A DNA stretch of 64,000 nucleotides from Membranipora membranacea (Eukaryota; Bryozoa; Gymnolaemata; Cheilostomatida; Membraniporidae), in contig OU612073.1 of NCBI GenBank assembly GCA_914767715.1, forward strand, positions 24,800,001 through 24,864,000, written 5' to 3'. The notes under the pieces are model-generated. The model was not told the origin of the DNA. It did no database searches and saw only the letters and a list, made by a program, of their open reading frames with translations. Of the stretch, positions 24,301 through 35,912 are shown in pieces (positions within the stretch are counted from its first letter, which is position 1; every line of letters begins with the position of its first letter). The translations under genes and the position numbers were made by a program.

Positions 24301-27300
24301 AAAATATACAGAAATCTATGTGTGGACAGCTAATAGAGCATAGTAATGATTAAAGCAACATAAATATGTCAAAACACAGAAATACTCTATCAACAGGCAT
24401 AGTGTCAGCTTATCAGACAAATCCATTTTAAACAGCATAACAGCTCTTCTCAGCAAATCATTATTTTATAGCTGCATGTAAAAGCAATGACCTTTAGTTT
24501 AGTTTTTGAAAAACCTGATTTTTACATTTTTTAAACCTTTTCTTGCAATCACCATTATTAGTATACTTTTCATCTTGATGTTGCATGTTGACATTGGCCT
24601 TAAGCACTGAACAGCCGATAAACCATTTAAAATTTTTTTTAAATTTAACGTTTGTCAGCATCTTCTTACCTTTAGCCTTGTTATTCTCATCCCCCATCAT
24701 ACCGACTATGACATCACCATTCTTCATACAATGTGAACTGTGAGGTCTGCTGAATCCTCTAGCTGCCAAGTCCTCAGGCTCAACAACCTAAAAATGCAGC
24801 TACATCATTACATAAACACTTAGCCACACCCTGCATATATGTGTCACTCTCTCCTTTATTTATTTATATATGCATAGTCTTTTTTGTCATTGACTTTGAT
24901 CGGCAATAATAAATTACATTATGTATTATTTGCCAGTTAACAAAACGCTAAAGCAGAATGCCTATGCTAATCAGCTTCCTGCAGGGATGGATCACCCTGA
25001 GTGGCGGTGGACTAAAGGGTAATCTGTTCGAAGATGGACTGCAGGGCATATTGATGTGCAATGGATCTTTTACCACTTGCCATTAGGTTAAAATTTACAT
25101 ACATCATTTTACCATTCAGCTAGTCAGTAAGCCAGAAGTTTTCAATTTATAAAATGATCTTACATGGCTTATAAATAACCCCCCCCCCCCCCTTCTTGCG
25201 GTACAAACTGCAACAAACCACACTTGTTGGCAATATTCCAATTAGTTTAGCCCTATGTAATTTTTTTCAGCCTTGGACCTTCCCCGTTCATTATCTTCAA
25301 ACTGATAATCTTACCATACAAGGGTCATTATATTCTTCAAAAAACATTCCAGCTAACAATCATCTCTGAATTTGATAATACTGCCAGCTTTATACTTTCA
25401 GATTGTTGATGCTAAGAGCCTACGATATGCTGAGATACTTACTGCGTGGTTTAATACTGAGATACTTACAGTGTGATGTAATACTGAGATACTTACAGCG
25501 TGATGTAATACTGAGATACTTACAGCGTGGTGTTTGGGGTTTTGCTGGTCTGACATGTCTAGGATATATATTCTACTGGAGCCGAGCGATGGCAGGATGA
25601 GTTTATCTCTAGTCGAGTCCTTGACCCCGTGACAGCTGGCACAGGTGTTCCATCCTGAGTGATGTATCTCATCATTATCATGTAACATCGGCAGTCTGTG
25701 TATAACCTGTCAGGTAAATATATGTTCAGAATATTACAACATAGGTAACAATCTACACTATTCACTATCCTGAGTCTATTTTACATTATCTGTAAGTTCT
25801 GGTTTGATATTATTTTGTCTTACTCAGTGTCAAAACTGGAATTTCATGCAATCTCTCGCTTTGGTTAACCGTTTGCAAGCAATATTGAACTTAACCGACT
25901 TTCCAATCATTATTAACGACTTTCCAATCATTATTAACGGGATAAACATTTGCTGTTGCGTTTTTTTCAAACACTGCAACATTCTTGGCAAACAGCCAGA
26001 CCACAACTTAGATTCAAGGAAGTAATACTAGCCTGGGTAAATGTTCCCAGAGAGATTGAAAAATAAGTAATTATCTGTAATAACAGATGTGGAATAAAAC
26101 ATTTGCAGACTAACTCAACGCCTAATCACTGGTGCAGATTATCTACTGCCAAACTCATTCAAAAATTACTCTTAGGATCTTTTACATTCCAGAAAGGGTG
26201 AATAGGCCATCCCATATAGTACAATTTGAAGACTTTTTGAAAAATGGATGTTCGGACGAGAGGCAAAAGTCTGGGGGGGCTCAGACTACACATAAAGGTA
26301 CAAACTGAATTCAAACCTTACTCATATGTATGATTCTTATTACCAGCATACCTCAGCCTACAGAAGGTGATGGTTGGACTGTGATACCTTACAGAAGGTG
26401 ATGGTTGGACTGTGATACCTTACAGAAGGTGATGGTTGGACTGTGATACCCTACAGAAGGTGATGGTTGGACTGTGATACCTTACAGAAGGTGATGGTTG
26501 GACTGTGATACCCTACAGAAGGTGATGGTTGGACTGTGATACCTTACAGAAGGTGATGGTTGGACTGTGATACCTTACAGAAGGTGATGGTTGGACTGTG
26601 ATACCTTACAGAAGGTGATGGTTGGACTGTGATACCTTACAGAAGGTGATGGTTGGACTGTGATACCTTACAGAAGGTGATGGTTGGACTGTGATACCCT
26701 ACAGAAGGTGATGGTTGGACTGTGATACCTTACAGAAGGTGATGGTTGTACTGTGATACCCTACAGAAGGTGATGGTTGGACTGTGATACCTTACAGAAG
26801 GTGATGGTTGGACTGTGATACCTTACAGAAGGCGCCTAGCCTTGTCACAAAGCTCCTATTTTAGGTTAGGCTGTGGTTGAATACCACTATATCAGTAACC
26901 CTAGCTGCAGAGTTTGAGCTCTTATACTCACCTTACAGTAGTCTGGGGACTCAGGGTCTACGCATATAGTAGATAGGTAATCTTTATGTCCTGGCTCTGT
27001 GTGTATACACTGTGTATAGACTATCTTCTCTCTGTCCGCTTTCATAGCATCAGATGGGCTGGCATACCCCGGCCCCTTACAGCAGCTCGCTGTTAATCAG
27101 AATAACAACTAAAAACAGCTGGTGCTAGGAATTTGACATAAATAAGGCTGAAGAATCGCAAGACGATACCAATTATTGATATTTGATCATTTTCACATAT
27201 CAAATTAGTTTTCACTTTTCTCATCACTTCATGCACACCTAATTTATGTACAACGTATAATTAAGGAAATACACGTCAACAGGTGTTATAGTGTCAATAA

Positions 27301-28786
27301 GAAGGACTAAAATCAGATATATCACGTTAATTTGTAATTGTGTGAAGGAAAAATACACCACAATGTACTTTAAGCGCTTAAATGGTGTCGGGATAGCTGG
27401 TAGTAGCATTTCATTGGCCTTCATTATCAAGTGGTTGATAATGAAATGCCTCTACCAGCATCCCGCCTCGGTTTGCTTGGCTAAATATAAGCTTCATATT
27501 TTAAAAAAACTTTGATTACGTCCTCCAGTCACTTCTCAGATTTCTACAAACTATTTTACCGCACTGGCTGTCAGACAGACAGACGGACAGCCAGACAGAC
27601 GCTACATTCAGGAGTCACAAAACTCGCTGAAGCAGTGGCTGTGAGTTGATAGGCCGAGGTCTCCCCGCGATGTACATGGTGATATGATGGTATTACCGTG
27701 CACAGATACAATTAGGAGGAGCGAATATTCAATAATTACAGATGATTTGCAGCACATTCTCATTATTAAATCCTGGGTATAATAAAGGAGTTAAAGGCAA
27801 CTCCTTGGTATATTAAAGCACATTAGTGCCATTTTGGCCAAACAGAGGATATCGTGGCTCCAAGTGTAGAAGCTAACTCTCTAGATCTCGACTTTTACCT
27901 ATGGGTGTCCCATACATGGAGCATTTGCCTTGGCGGCATTTTCCCATGTATGATGATGCGCTATATTTAGTCCCATCAAGAGACGTAGAAAAGAAAATCT
28001 ACAGAAACTTCTGTGTGCACGTGATCAGCAGAGTTATCTCTCAGTGGTGTCATTATCGAGGAATATAAATATTTAGGCACCACGATAACAAACAAAGTAA
28101 AATTCCTCAAAAACACCGGAAATCTTATCAAGAAAGCTTGTAAGAAGCTGCATGTGATGAAAAAACTACATTTTACGGGAACATCAGATAAACTCGCTAC
28201 CATATGCGATAAAACATTTATTGAAAGCAAACTAATGCACAATCTACTAGCCATATACCATCATCTCTCCGCCTAAGAACGCATGGATCTGGACAAAATC
28301 ACAGAGCGCGCCGAGAAACTGTCCAAAGCTCCCCTCCCAGCAGGTACAGTCAAACACAGACACAAGCCGAATCCCTCAGAATCGGTGGCCACCAACACAC
28401 CTACCCCTCTACTCTCCTTTTACACGCTACCATCTGGTTGTTTTAAGTCTCTATGCCACCGCATTAACCTCCGTAGAGACTGTTTTAGGTCTCAAGCTAT
28501 TATTATTTTGAATAAATCACTCTTTTAGTTTATTTTCTACCTTTTTTGTATTTCTGTATTATATGTAATTACTACAAATAGTTTTCATGCGATCACTAAC
28601 AGTTTTAGACAACTGCACTTTTACAAACAATTTTACAGCAGGCAAACCAGCTTAATATTTCTCAGTCCCCCCCCCCCCCCTTTGAGATAATAAAGTTACA
28701 TACATACAGGGTCATTAATATAATACAGGCAGGTAAAATGAGCTTTGTGACTGCTTACCTGCTGTTGCGTTATCGTTTGGTGCCAT
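21307..28786 (-). CDS. SELENBP1: Selenium-binding protein 1 / methanethiol oxidase homologue (10 exons, 484 aa)
   Basis: Exons in reading order: 28786-28759, 27089-26932, 25706-25524, 24787-24670, 24297-24115, 23946-23768, 23553-23472, 22556-22435, 22054-21843, 21496-21307. They total 1455 nt, with all phases consistent. Hallmarks of the family are '[13 protein letters not shown]' (about 75-87), 'PFGYDFWYQ', '[14 protein letters not shown]', '[11 protein letters not shown]', '[19 protein letters not shown]', '[14 protein letters not shown]' and '[17 protein letters not shown]'. Cys61, in 'PDYCKVIH', aligns with the selenium-binding Cys57 of the human protein. The length is close to human (472 aa), with a 9-residue C-terminal extension. 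SELENBP1 proteins oxidise methanethiol to H2S, H2O2 and formaldehyde in the cytosol. Oddities: four tandem in-frame donors after exon 3 and a triplicated acceptor before exon 8. Intron 1 holds a dead LINE. Confidence 0.95.
22557..22625 (-). repeat. 32-bp tandem duplication of the exon 8 splice acceptor (SELENBP1)
   Basis: On the gene strand 'TGTGTGTACAG|GTC(C/T)TATTACTG' occurs with 32-nt spacing, and the first copy is partial. The last copy is the authentic acceptor (exon start 22556). The upstream copies also end in ACAG|GTCC. Use of an upstream acceptor would add 32 or 64 nt and break the frame. Confidence 0.85.
25443..25532 (-). repeat. 27-bp tandem repeat duplicating the exon 3 splice donor of SELENBP1
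   Basis: Identical donors GTAAGTATCTCAG follow possible exon ends at 25524, 25497, 25470 and 25443, each exactly 27 nt apart. The intervening sequence is open in the SELENBP1 frame and encodes VSISVLHHA-type nonapeptides. The unit includes the last bases of exon 3 (…CACGCT). Confidence 0.9.
26361..26832. repeat. 31-bp minisatellite (~15 copies) in SELENBP1 intron 2
   Basis: Near-identical units contain 'cttacagaaggtgatggttg'. The main variation is accttac versus accctac, plus one ggttgta. On the gene strand each unit carries 'CTGTAAGGTATC', echoing the exon 2 end (CTGTAAG|GTGAGT) about 100 nt upstream. Confidence 0.9.
27371..27482. mobile_element. Short palindromic MITE-like repeat (copy 1)
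   Basis: The left arm (27371-27415, containing 'gctggtagtagcatttcatt') is inverted at 27431-27482 ('aatgaaatgcctctaccagc'). It shares arm sequence with elements at 29598-29770 and 57526-57655. It lies in intron 1 of SELENBP1. Confidence 0.6.
28028..28528 (+). pseudogene. Decayed LINE RT 3' fragment (same family as 7800-8568)
   Basis: The plus-strand translation gives '[17 protein letters not shown]', '[14 protein letters not shown]' and '[19 protein letters not shown]', then an in-frame stop near 28274. It resumes with '[22 protein letters not shown]…LNKSLF' and a terminal stop. It sits in SELENBP1 intron 1, antisense to the gene. About 140 nt beyond the stop come a C run (about 28665-28680) and 'tttgagataataaagttacatacatac', which resembles a LINE 3' tail. 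Confidence 0.75.
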
Positions 28787-30967
28787 AGTAATGACTTCTT
28801 TTTTCTCTTTATGTCATCAACTTCTTTTTCAGCAGCAAATGACACGAGCAGTGAGATAGCACATCAATATATACCTAGAGAGTGTTTTGCTCGACTGCAC
28901 TGCCTTAATCGTTCAGCTTGTGCAAAAGGTTCCCATAGAATTTTTTCAACCAATCCCATTGGCCTTGAGGGTATTTACTGCACCATAAATAAGCTGTTAT
29001 ACTGATCTTTATTGCAGGTATTAAACTGAGTAATGTTATTTCGGAATAACCTCAGCTTAACTGTAGTCCATAAAATCTGATAAATAGTTATTCTCACAAC
29101 ACAATCATTACAGTGAGAAACTCTGTCACTAAATAAGGCGTAATATTAAATAATATTTTTGAGCTTAAATGAGCTTTCAATAATCTAGGTCAAATACTCA
29201 AATGTACTCAAAATAATCTAATATTATCACAATTCTGGTATGTCATGTGTAAACTGAGGTATTCAATCCGCTGACCGAATTATGCAACAGTTTAATTTAT
29301 TGACATTGCTTTTTCACATGGTAAAGTATTTAGTATAATTGTCACAAAGTTACCGCTCACTCAGCCACCAACAAGATTAAAGTTTTAGCCCGATGATATA
29401 AGTTTTGTGAATTCCTACACTGGCTTCTACTTATTTCTTATTGATTTATGTGAAATCCAGAATTAAAATGGGCTACTACCATTCAATAAGCTGGGGGTGG
29501 GACTATAATTGTTCACAGAAGTGAAAAAAGTTTCAAAAAAAATTGCAAGTTATACCAATGCAAATTAAATCAAATTAAATTAGTCTCTGGTAACACTAGT
29601 TTGAGCGCACAAACTGTGGCAGGATAGCAATTAGAGGTTTTTTTTATCACTTTATTGTCATCAACATCATCTTGAAAAGATTTAATTATCAACCACTTTG
29701 ATGTGGAAAGTGGTTGATAATGAAATGCCTCTACCAGCTATCTCACCACAGTTTGAGCGCTTAAACTAGAGTAACACTGGTATGATTGAATATCAATTCT
29801 ATATCAATTCAAAGAACGAAAATTTCATGAAATTTTACAGCCACAAAAAACTAGTTGGTACCAGTTAGTGAGAGTGAGGTCATCGATGAATGGTGTCATT
29901 TCCAATTATACGGTCTCTGTACACACTTCTGTCAAAGATTATAAATACTCATAGTCATTGCTTCTGTCAATTAGACTGAGAATCACTATAGGCAGCTGTG
30001 GGCGACCTGCGGCCTTTTTGCCAGTGCGACTTCATGGGTAATCTTTTGCGGCCTTATTGGGCCTTGTGCCTGCAGAATTTATGACACAATTTTGATTCTC
30101 ATTTCGTTATGTGGATATCCATCTATGTATAGCACTCTGTAAGCACAATATTTTTTGCAAAATAGTGGCCATTCCGTATAATGCATGTAGCTAACCATCC
30201 TAGACCTAATCATCTCAACTGTACAGGTGCTAGTCTGAGCCCCCCCCCCCCCCCCCGTACTCTTGCCCCCCATCCCCGCCCGGAGCAACTACTGGAGCCA
30301 AGTACTTTTACAAGTGCTTTGTTTTTTTTTAAATCCCGGAACAATGACCTTTGGATGTTGGACTTATAACGTTCTATAATATGAGAGGAATTGTTCCTTT
30401 GTTGCAAAACTGTCATTTTGAGCAAAAAAGTCAAATTTGTATAAAAAAGTTCTCATGTTACAAATGCTCCTGCATGTTGGCTGAAATTTTCCAGATTGCC
30501 TCTCGTTTCACAAGCATTTGGGCATTTGGGCTACAGCACCCCTCCCGCACCCAACCTGCTCCAAACATATGAAACATAAGGATACAGACATGTACACAAC
30601 CCTTTCATGCATAAAATGACGTCACAATACTTCATATTAGTTTAACAAGTATAGTTTTTGCAGCACAACGCAGTTTTTACGCATAAATCTGTTTGAGTTT
30701 GTACGGAATAGGCAGTGCCAAAATCGTTACTCCAGTTCCGATTTTATGCCTGGAAGATATGCTGTGGCCTTCTAAGTTGAGCCTGCGTAAAATGGGGCCT
30801 TTTTGCGAAAAAAGGTTGCCCACCCATCATGTAGAGAATATTTATATTTATTTTATCTATGAATTTTCTTACTCCATCAATATTTGGTGACCTGTGAGTT
30901 GAAGGGGCCCAAACACCGATTTATGACATGACATGACTATAAAATACAAGGCAGAGTTTCAATTAAT
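28787..30967. other. Intergenic region upstream of the SELENBP1 homologue
   Basis: No gene was recognised. It holds one MITE-like element (29598-29770) and a C-rich tract (30241-30290). The short open frames are not supported by splice sites or any family. Confidence 0.4.
29590..29778. mobile_element. MITE with 8-bp target duplication (copy 2)
   Basis: An element of about 170 bp starts 'agtttgagcgcacaaactgt' and ends with the near-complement (…acagtttgagcgcttaaact). It is flanked by the 8-bp direct repeat GTAACACT at 29590-29597 and 29771-29778. An 8-bp duplication suggests a hAT-type origin. No coding capacity. Confidence 0.65.
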
Positions 30968-31219
30968 TCAGTATGCATTAGCAGCAATGCAGCAGCATGA
31001 ATATCCTTGTGAGCAATGGTGTGCCTTACAATTTGGATTACCCTGACAATGTGCTATACTCCATTCATCACACGTCGCTCGATAATAATTACTTATACTG
31101 ATGAAAGCACTGTCGAATTTGGTCCAACATGATAAAGACTCCTGAAAAACAACATTTTGTGGTGGTTGGCATTGTGGCTCACAAATTGTCGAAAGTTTAC
31201 CGCCGATCAACAAAATCTG
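30968..31219 (-). CDS. Cysteine-rich secreted-type protein, 3' exon only
   Basis: On the minus strand a good acceptor (CTGTTTTATTACAG) at 31220-31233 opens a frame beginning 'ILLIGGKLSTICEPQCQPPQ' and ending at a TGA at 30968. It encodes about 83 residues with ten or more cysteines, including a terminal CCC. The N-terminal residues are hydrophobic and look like the rest of a signal peptide started in an upstream exon. I could not identify that exon, and no ATG precedes the frame. The family is not recognised. Confidence 0.45.
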   Translation of the reverse strand, partial: QILLIGGKLSTICEPQCQPPQNVVFQESLSCWTKFDSAFISISNYYRATCDEWSIAHCQGNPNCKAHHCSQGYSCCCIAANAY

Positions 31220-33098
31220 TAATAAAACAGAATAGGTAGCCGCCAAACAGTGAGGCAGTAGGAGTTAAGATGGGTCTCATACTAGTATACATTAGGAGTT
31301 GTCGCCCATGACAAGAAAGGGGACAATTCATGTAAAGTGATAGCTGTGAGATCAATTATTTGTATTTGAAAATTCTCCTGATAATCCACAGTATATTCAG
31401 TACAGTGAAAGGTTATCGAGAGTTTGACTGTGGTAATAAAGATATATAAACCAATCTAAGTGCGAATCTACCTGTGCGAATCTGCCTGTGTGAATCTACC
31501 TGTGCAAATGACGCCACAAGCCAACTCATGGATGTTACTGCAATTGAACTACTTTTGATTCTTTGAATACTTTTGACATGTTTTTAGTACAGGTGTAAGC
31601 CAGTATATTACGATGAATTTTTGAGCCCATAGGAGGGCTGTATAGTTTCGCTATCTGATGGTATGGAGGATTTACGTAGAGTCAAACTTTAGCAGCGAAA
31701 TGAAAACATAAGAGCTGGCATGTTAAGGAATAGAGAGCCAAGTTTCTTGTCTTCCTCACCATGATACAATGAGTTGTGTACAGTACTTTTAGCGTTTTTC
31801 ATGTTTCTCTTTACCTTTATCTGTTATATTATGGGGATACCAGCATGGGAGTTCATGCGCTATAGAATAGTGTCACTGTCACTATAGAATAGTGTCACTG
31901 TCACTATAGAATAGTGTCAGGCAGTCAGGGCAAACGAAATAACATCTTTCAAGCCTCACTAAAGCATGAGTAAAGGATTATTGAAAGGAGAGTTAAATAT
32001 TTGTTGTATCGATTGAAATAGCCACCAACAACAATACTTATCTAGCCACATGGATTTATGTAAGCTGAGGGATTATTTACACGGAGCAGAAGACTCTTGT
32101 AATAGCTTGAAGTGTAATCTAAAGCTTGCTGAAGAGGACTACTGCCAGTGAATAGTACATTTGCCTGGTGTGGTGTCGAGACATGCACTGTGCATTCTCC
32201 TATTTTTTGGGGATGTAGAGTGAAATCATTTTGTTCTACTGCTTCACATCACATCGGGTAAATTGAGAAAAAAAATGGTTCTTTTTCTATAGACTTATCA
32301 TTTAGTCGTTGGTCTATCCCTGAGTCAATCAGGAGTTGACTTTAGCAGACATTAAATGGGTCAGAAATGGTATAGAAAAATATTATATTTCCTCTTCATC
32401 CCAAAAAATGGTGAATCACCGTTCAAGATATCCTCATATTATCATAAATCATTCCGTTTACGCAGATATTGTATTTTCGGTGACATGAAAGCTATCAATG
32501 TTTCCTCATAGTTGTGTCAGCTTTTGTCACACTGTGTCATGTCAAAAATAGATTATGTCGCCAACCAGTCCTATTGGCACTCGAACTGACCACTAGAACT
32601 GACACTAGTGTTAAAAGTGTAACAATGTAAAGGTCAAGTTAAAAATGTAAAGGTCAAGTTAAAAGTGTAAATATCCATTGTACTAAGTCTCACAATCGTC
32701 CAGAAGAGATGTGGAAGGAAGTATTTAGAACTATCGAATAGTTTGGGATTGTTGAGACAGCATAAAAGAACACAGCTTGTGCTCTTAGGCGTTTTGTATA
32801 AGTATAACAGTTTTGGGATTTTTGCACCTCTAAACATCCTTATAAGTCAATTAAAAGGGATCCGGAACTAAGCAGAAAGATTTTGATTGACCAGATCTGA
32901 GCCAAATCCGAGTGTCACATTGCATCAGTTAAGTTATGCAACCTTCCATTTTTTAAATGATAGTTGCATTTTAATTATGATGGATAGGTTCAGTCACAAC
33001 TGTTGTTCCTCACATATAAAAGTATGATTATATTTCTCTATCTCTCAGACTGAGGAAAGCATCTACCAGAAGAAGAGCACACATCAGTCAGCGCCAAC
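31220..33098. other. Intergenic region; short repeats only
   Basis: Contains a 15-bp-type repeat 'gtgcgaatctacct' (about 31459-31506, three copies) and a ~22-bp repeat (31858-31920) whose unit includes the near-palindrome 'cactatagaatagtg'. No gene was recognised. It should include the missing 5' exon of the minus-strand cysteine-rich gene. Confidence 0.4.
33015..33020 (+). promoter_or_regulatory. TATA box candidate for the small secreted protein gene
   Basis: TATAAA lies 79 bp upstream of the start codon at 33099, a plausible core-promoter position given a short 5' UTR. Confidence 0.35.
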
Positions 33099-34022
33099 AT
33101 GGAGCTTACACGAGCACAGTTTATATTAGCTCTGATAGCTGTATCACTAACAGGACTGGATGCCTATGCATACACACTGACATATTCACGTGAGAGTTTG
33201 ATATCAATGTTCAAACTGATGCCTCGCCTACATGAGCTGGGCTGATTTCTTGATCATAGATAAACGCTGACAGCTAAAACTTATTTGCTTCACTTTGCCT
33301 GCCTGTTTTCTGAGCTACTTATCAAACAGTAAATGTACATTGATGCATTGAACTGTATTTACAATTTCCACTTTTACCAAAATCCTGCCATAGTGTGTTG
33401 GCTTTGTATCTATATGGCAAAGTGAAACAGTACAGTGTATGTACCATAATGCACTCATGCGCCTTTATTCGTTATCATCATTATTCTGTCCTTAGGTTGT
33501 GAAGGGAATCCTAACGCAGTATTCTATAACTGGAGGAAATGTGAGCAGATATCGTGCAGCGAGTCCTATCCAGGAGGAGGACCAAATGCATCCCTCTTCG
33601 GGTATGTTTGATTAGAAAACTCTATAGCAATGAATTTCCTCGTTGATTTGTTAACGCTCTTTTGCAGTAAAAAGTGGCAAATGGTAAATTTACTCACTAA
33701 TTTATGTTGTCTCCGCCTCTGCAGCTCTAGATATAAATCAGCTGGACAATATTACATAACATTTTCCTTTTCATCAAAGTCTAAAGCAAATGCAAAGCAG
33801 GATCAGATTCAATGTTATAGAAAAATAAAGCACAAGCGTTTCTTGACTAACGTGTATGTATGGTATGACTATTCTTTCAGATGTGGAGTGGCGCGATTTA
33901 TCACAGAAGAGCAGGAGGCCCAAGGATGTGAGCAGAGACTCTACCCTCGTAACCCATCGACTCAGTACCCTGACTGCTGTAAGGAGTATATCTGGTGTCC
34001 TACCGCCGGCGCAGTGTCCTAA
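33099..34022 (+). CDS. Small secreted protein with a single VWC (SVWC)-like domain, 3 exons, 112 aa
   Basis: Exons 33099-33189, 33496-33601 and 33881-34022 total 339 nt with consistent phases (1, 2). Residues 1-24 are a signal peptide (MELTRAQFILALIAVSLTGLDAYA). The mature part has eight cysteines at 32, 46, 51, 67, 82, 98, 99 and 105, with the 'YP.CC' pair near the end. This is the spacing of single-domain von Willebrand factor C proteins, known mainly from arthropods as inducible secreted factors. The function of this copy is unknown. It could equally be a lineage-specific cysteine-knot peptide. Confidence 0.75.
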
Positions 34023-34478
34023 TTTCCCCGATGTACTCAGTTCACTGGTTTACCTGCACTTCCATCTGTACTGCTAACAGGCAAACCTGCATAACACTGA
34101 TCTTATAATACAAAGAAAGTAAAAATACATGTTCAAAATAATACAAAGAAAATATAAACAACTCATGAGCTATGATTTTTTGCCGTCATATTCTTCTTGC
34201 TTTTATTATCGCAGCATATTTGTTCATTCAATAAAATCAAATAAATATCTACAGGCAATCTGAAAACTCTTTACTTGAGAACAATACTACTCATTTTTCA
34301 TTCAAATATTCTGTAATCAATAACTTTCACACAAAGGCTTTTTGTATTGAATGTTCCTTTATTTTTGCACTACTCATTCAATCAGCCTTCAATTTAGTTA
34401 TCAAATTGAGGAGAGTTAGCACCGATTACCTAGTAGCAAACACCAGTTCATAATCTGACCTGCTGCTACAACAATGAA
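34023..34478. other. Short intergenic region with polyadenylation signal
   Basis: AATAAA at 34230-34235 probably ends the small secreted protein transcript. The F-box gene begins at 34479. Confidence 0.45.
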
Positions 34479-34482
34479 ATGA
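34474..34482 (+). promoter_or_regulatory. Two-codon upstream ORF overlapping the F-box start (ATGA)
   Basis: ATG AAA TGA at 34474-34482 ends with its stop overlapping the main start codon (ATGA, 34479-34482). If it is in the mRNA, it would force reinitiation or leaky scanning. Confidence 0.55.
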
Positions 34483-35912
34483 CGGCTTTGTTGGTGAATC
34501 TCTTTGAAGACATTCTAGTCACCATCTGTAAGCATCTGGATATACAAGATAGGATTAATTTAGCCCGGACATGTAAAACACTGAGGGATAGGCTGTACAG
34601 TCCCGTATTCTGGGATGATGTAATTGTGAGAATCACAGACAGACTCGATCAAGAAACCATTCAAAGCCTCACAGGGCGCAGTATCAATGTGTTCAGACTT
34701 GACAGGTGTGCAGGTCAGTTAGAGTTAGAGGACTTACTGTCAGACGATGATCTAAGGAGCAGCATTACAGCTATAGTCATGGAGCTGGACTCAAACAATG
34801 AATCAGGCTCATGGAGAAGATATCCAAAACTAACTGCACAAATCTCGGAGATCTTCGATAGTCTAACGTGCTTGATTGTTTACATATACAATGATGATTT
34901 TTATGGCGAGCTGGATTGTGATCACATCCACAATGTTCTCAGTAGAGTATTCCCCATGATGCCCCAGCTAACAGAGCTACATGTCTATCATGAGGATGGC
35001 TTGGATACAACTACTATAGCGCTAGAGGAGCTCATCCTCAAACATCTACCATGTCTGGAGTCTTTGGAATACAGACTTTTTGAACAACAGCGAGGCTTTA
35101 TATGTCATCATGAGGACCAGACTATAAGTTCAGTAATTCCAAACACTAAATTACTTTGCCTTGATGGCTATCAAACATGCGTCCAGAAACTTTCCCAGAC
35201 CTACCCTTGTCTGCGACACTGGAGTTTGGGTAGGATTGATAATTCTGTTATGATGGATGGAGTAGGAGGAGGAGGACCACTGCTCCCAATGCCTTCAGTG
35301 CGGAGTATAGAGGTCAAATGCAAAGGGTGCTGCCGTCAGCATGCATTGTACTATGATGAGTTGAAAAGGTTGTTTAATTTATTCCCCAATCTTGTTGCAA
35401 TAAATGTAAGTACTCTCGGACTAAAGGCAGCCTATCACCTTAGCAACCTGTTGAAGGTTGTTTCAGAGGTTTGTCCAAATATAGTCGTTCTTGACTTGAT
35501 GCACACAGACAAAGTTATCTCAGAGTATGATCTCAGCTCAGTTATAAAGAAGCTGAACCACCTTCGAGTGCTCATTTTGCCGTACGAAGATCATAGCATA
35601 CCATCAAAGTATTCCGATGAGATAGTCGATGAGCTAGCTAAGCACTTACCACTGCTCCAAAGTCTCATCGGATTCTCAGCAGATAAAGGACTAGATCAGA
35701 TATCAACTCTGGAGTACCGGACAAGTTCTATAGTGCCGTATTGTGTGGTCAAGAAATCATCAACAAGCAAACAGAAATCATCATGGAGAAGAATACAACC
35801 GTACACAGCGCCATGGCATGAGGCTTTTGGAACTAAATATTTCCGTCCAAAGAGTCAAATTCCAAACCTCGAATTCGTCCATAGACACGCTCCCCGGTAT
35901 GCCACAGTCTGA
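34479..35912 (+). CDS. F-box protein, single exon, 477 aa
   Basis: An intronless frame begins MTALLVNLFEDILVTICKHL. The F-box at about residues 5-48 includes 'LFEDILVTICKHLDIQDRI', 'ARTCKTLRDRL' and 'FWDDV', which should bind Skp1 in an SCF ubiquitin ligase. The rest is leucine-rich, with irregular LRR-like strands ('LTELHVYH', 'LESLEYR', 'LVAINVSTLGL', 'IVVLDLMH', 'LRVLILPY', 'LLQSLIGF'), probably a degenerate substrate-binding LRR domain. C-terminal residues from about 425 are basic (KKSSTSKQKSSWRR). No close named orthologue is recognised. The lack of introns, unlike all its neighbours, suggests a retrocopy origin or a lineage-expanded F-box family. Confidence 0.85.
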   Translation: MTALLVNLFEDILVTICKHLDIQDRINLARTCKTLRDRLYSPVFWDDVIVRITDRLDQETIQSLTGRSINVFRLDRCAGQLELEDLLSDDDLRSSITAIVMELDSNNESGSWRRYPKLTAQISEIFDSLTCLIVYIYNDDFYGELDCDHIHNVLSRVFPMMPQLTELHVYHEDGLDTTTIALEELILKHLPCLESLEYRLFEQQRGFICHHEDQTISSVIPNTKLLCLDGYQTCVQKLSQTYPCLRHWSLGRIDNSVMMDGVGGGGPLLPMPSVRSIEVKCKGCCRQHALYYDELKRLFNLFPNLVAINVSTLGLKAAYHLSNLLKVVSEVCPNIVVLDLMHTDKVISEYDLSSVIKKLNHLRVLILPYEDHSIPSKYSDEIVDELAKHLPLLQSLIGFSADKGLDQISTLEYRTSSIVPYCVVKKSSTSKQKSSWRRIQPYTAPWHEAFGTKYFRPKSQIPNLEFVHRHAPRYATV

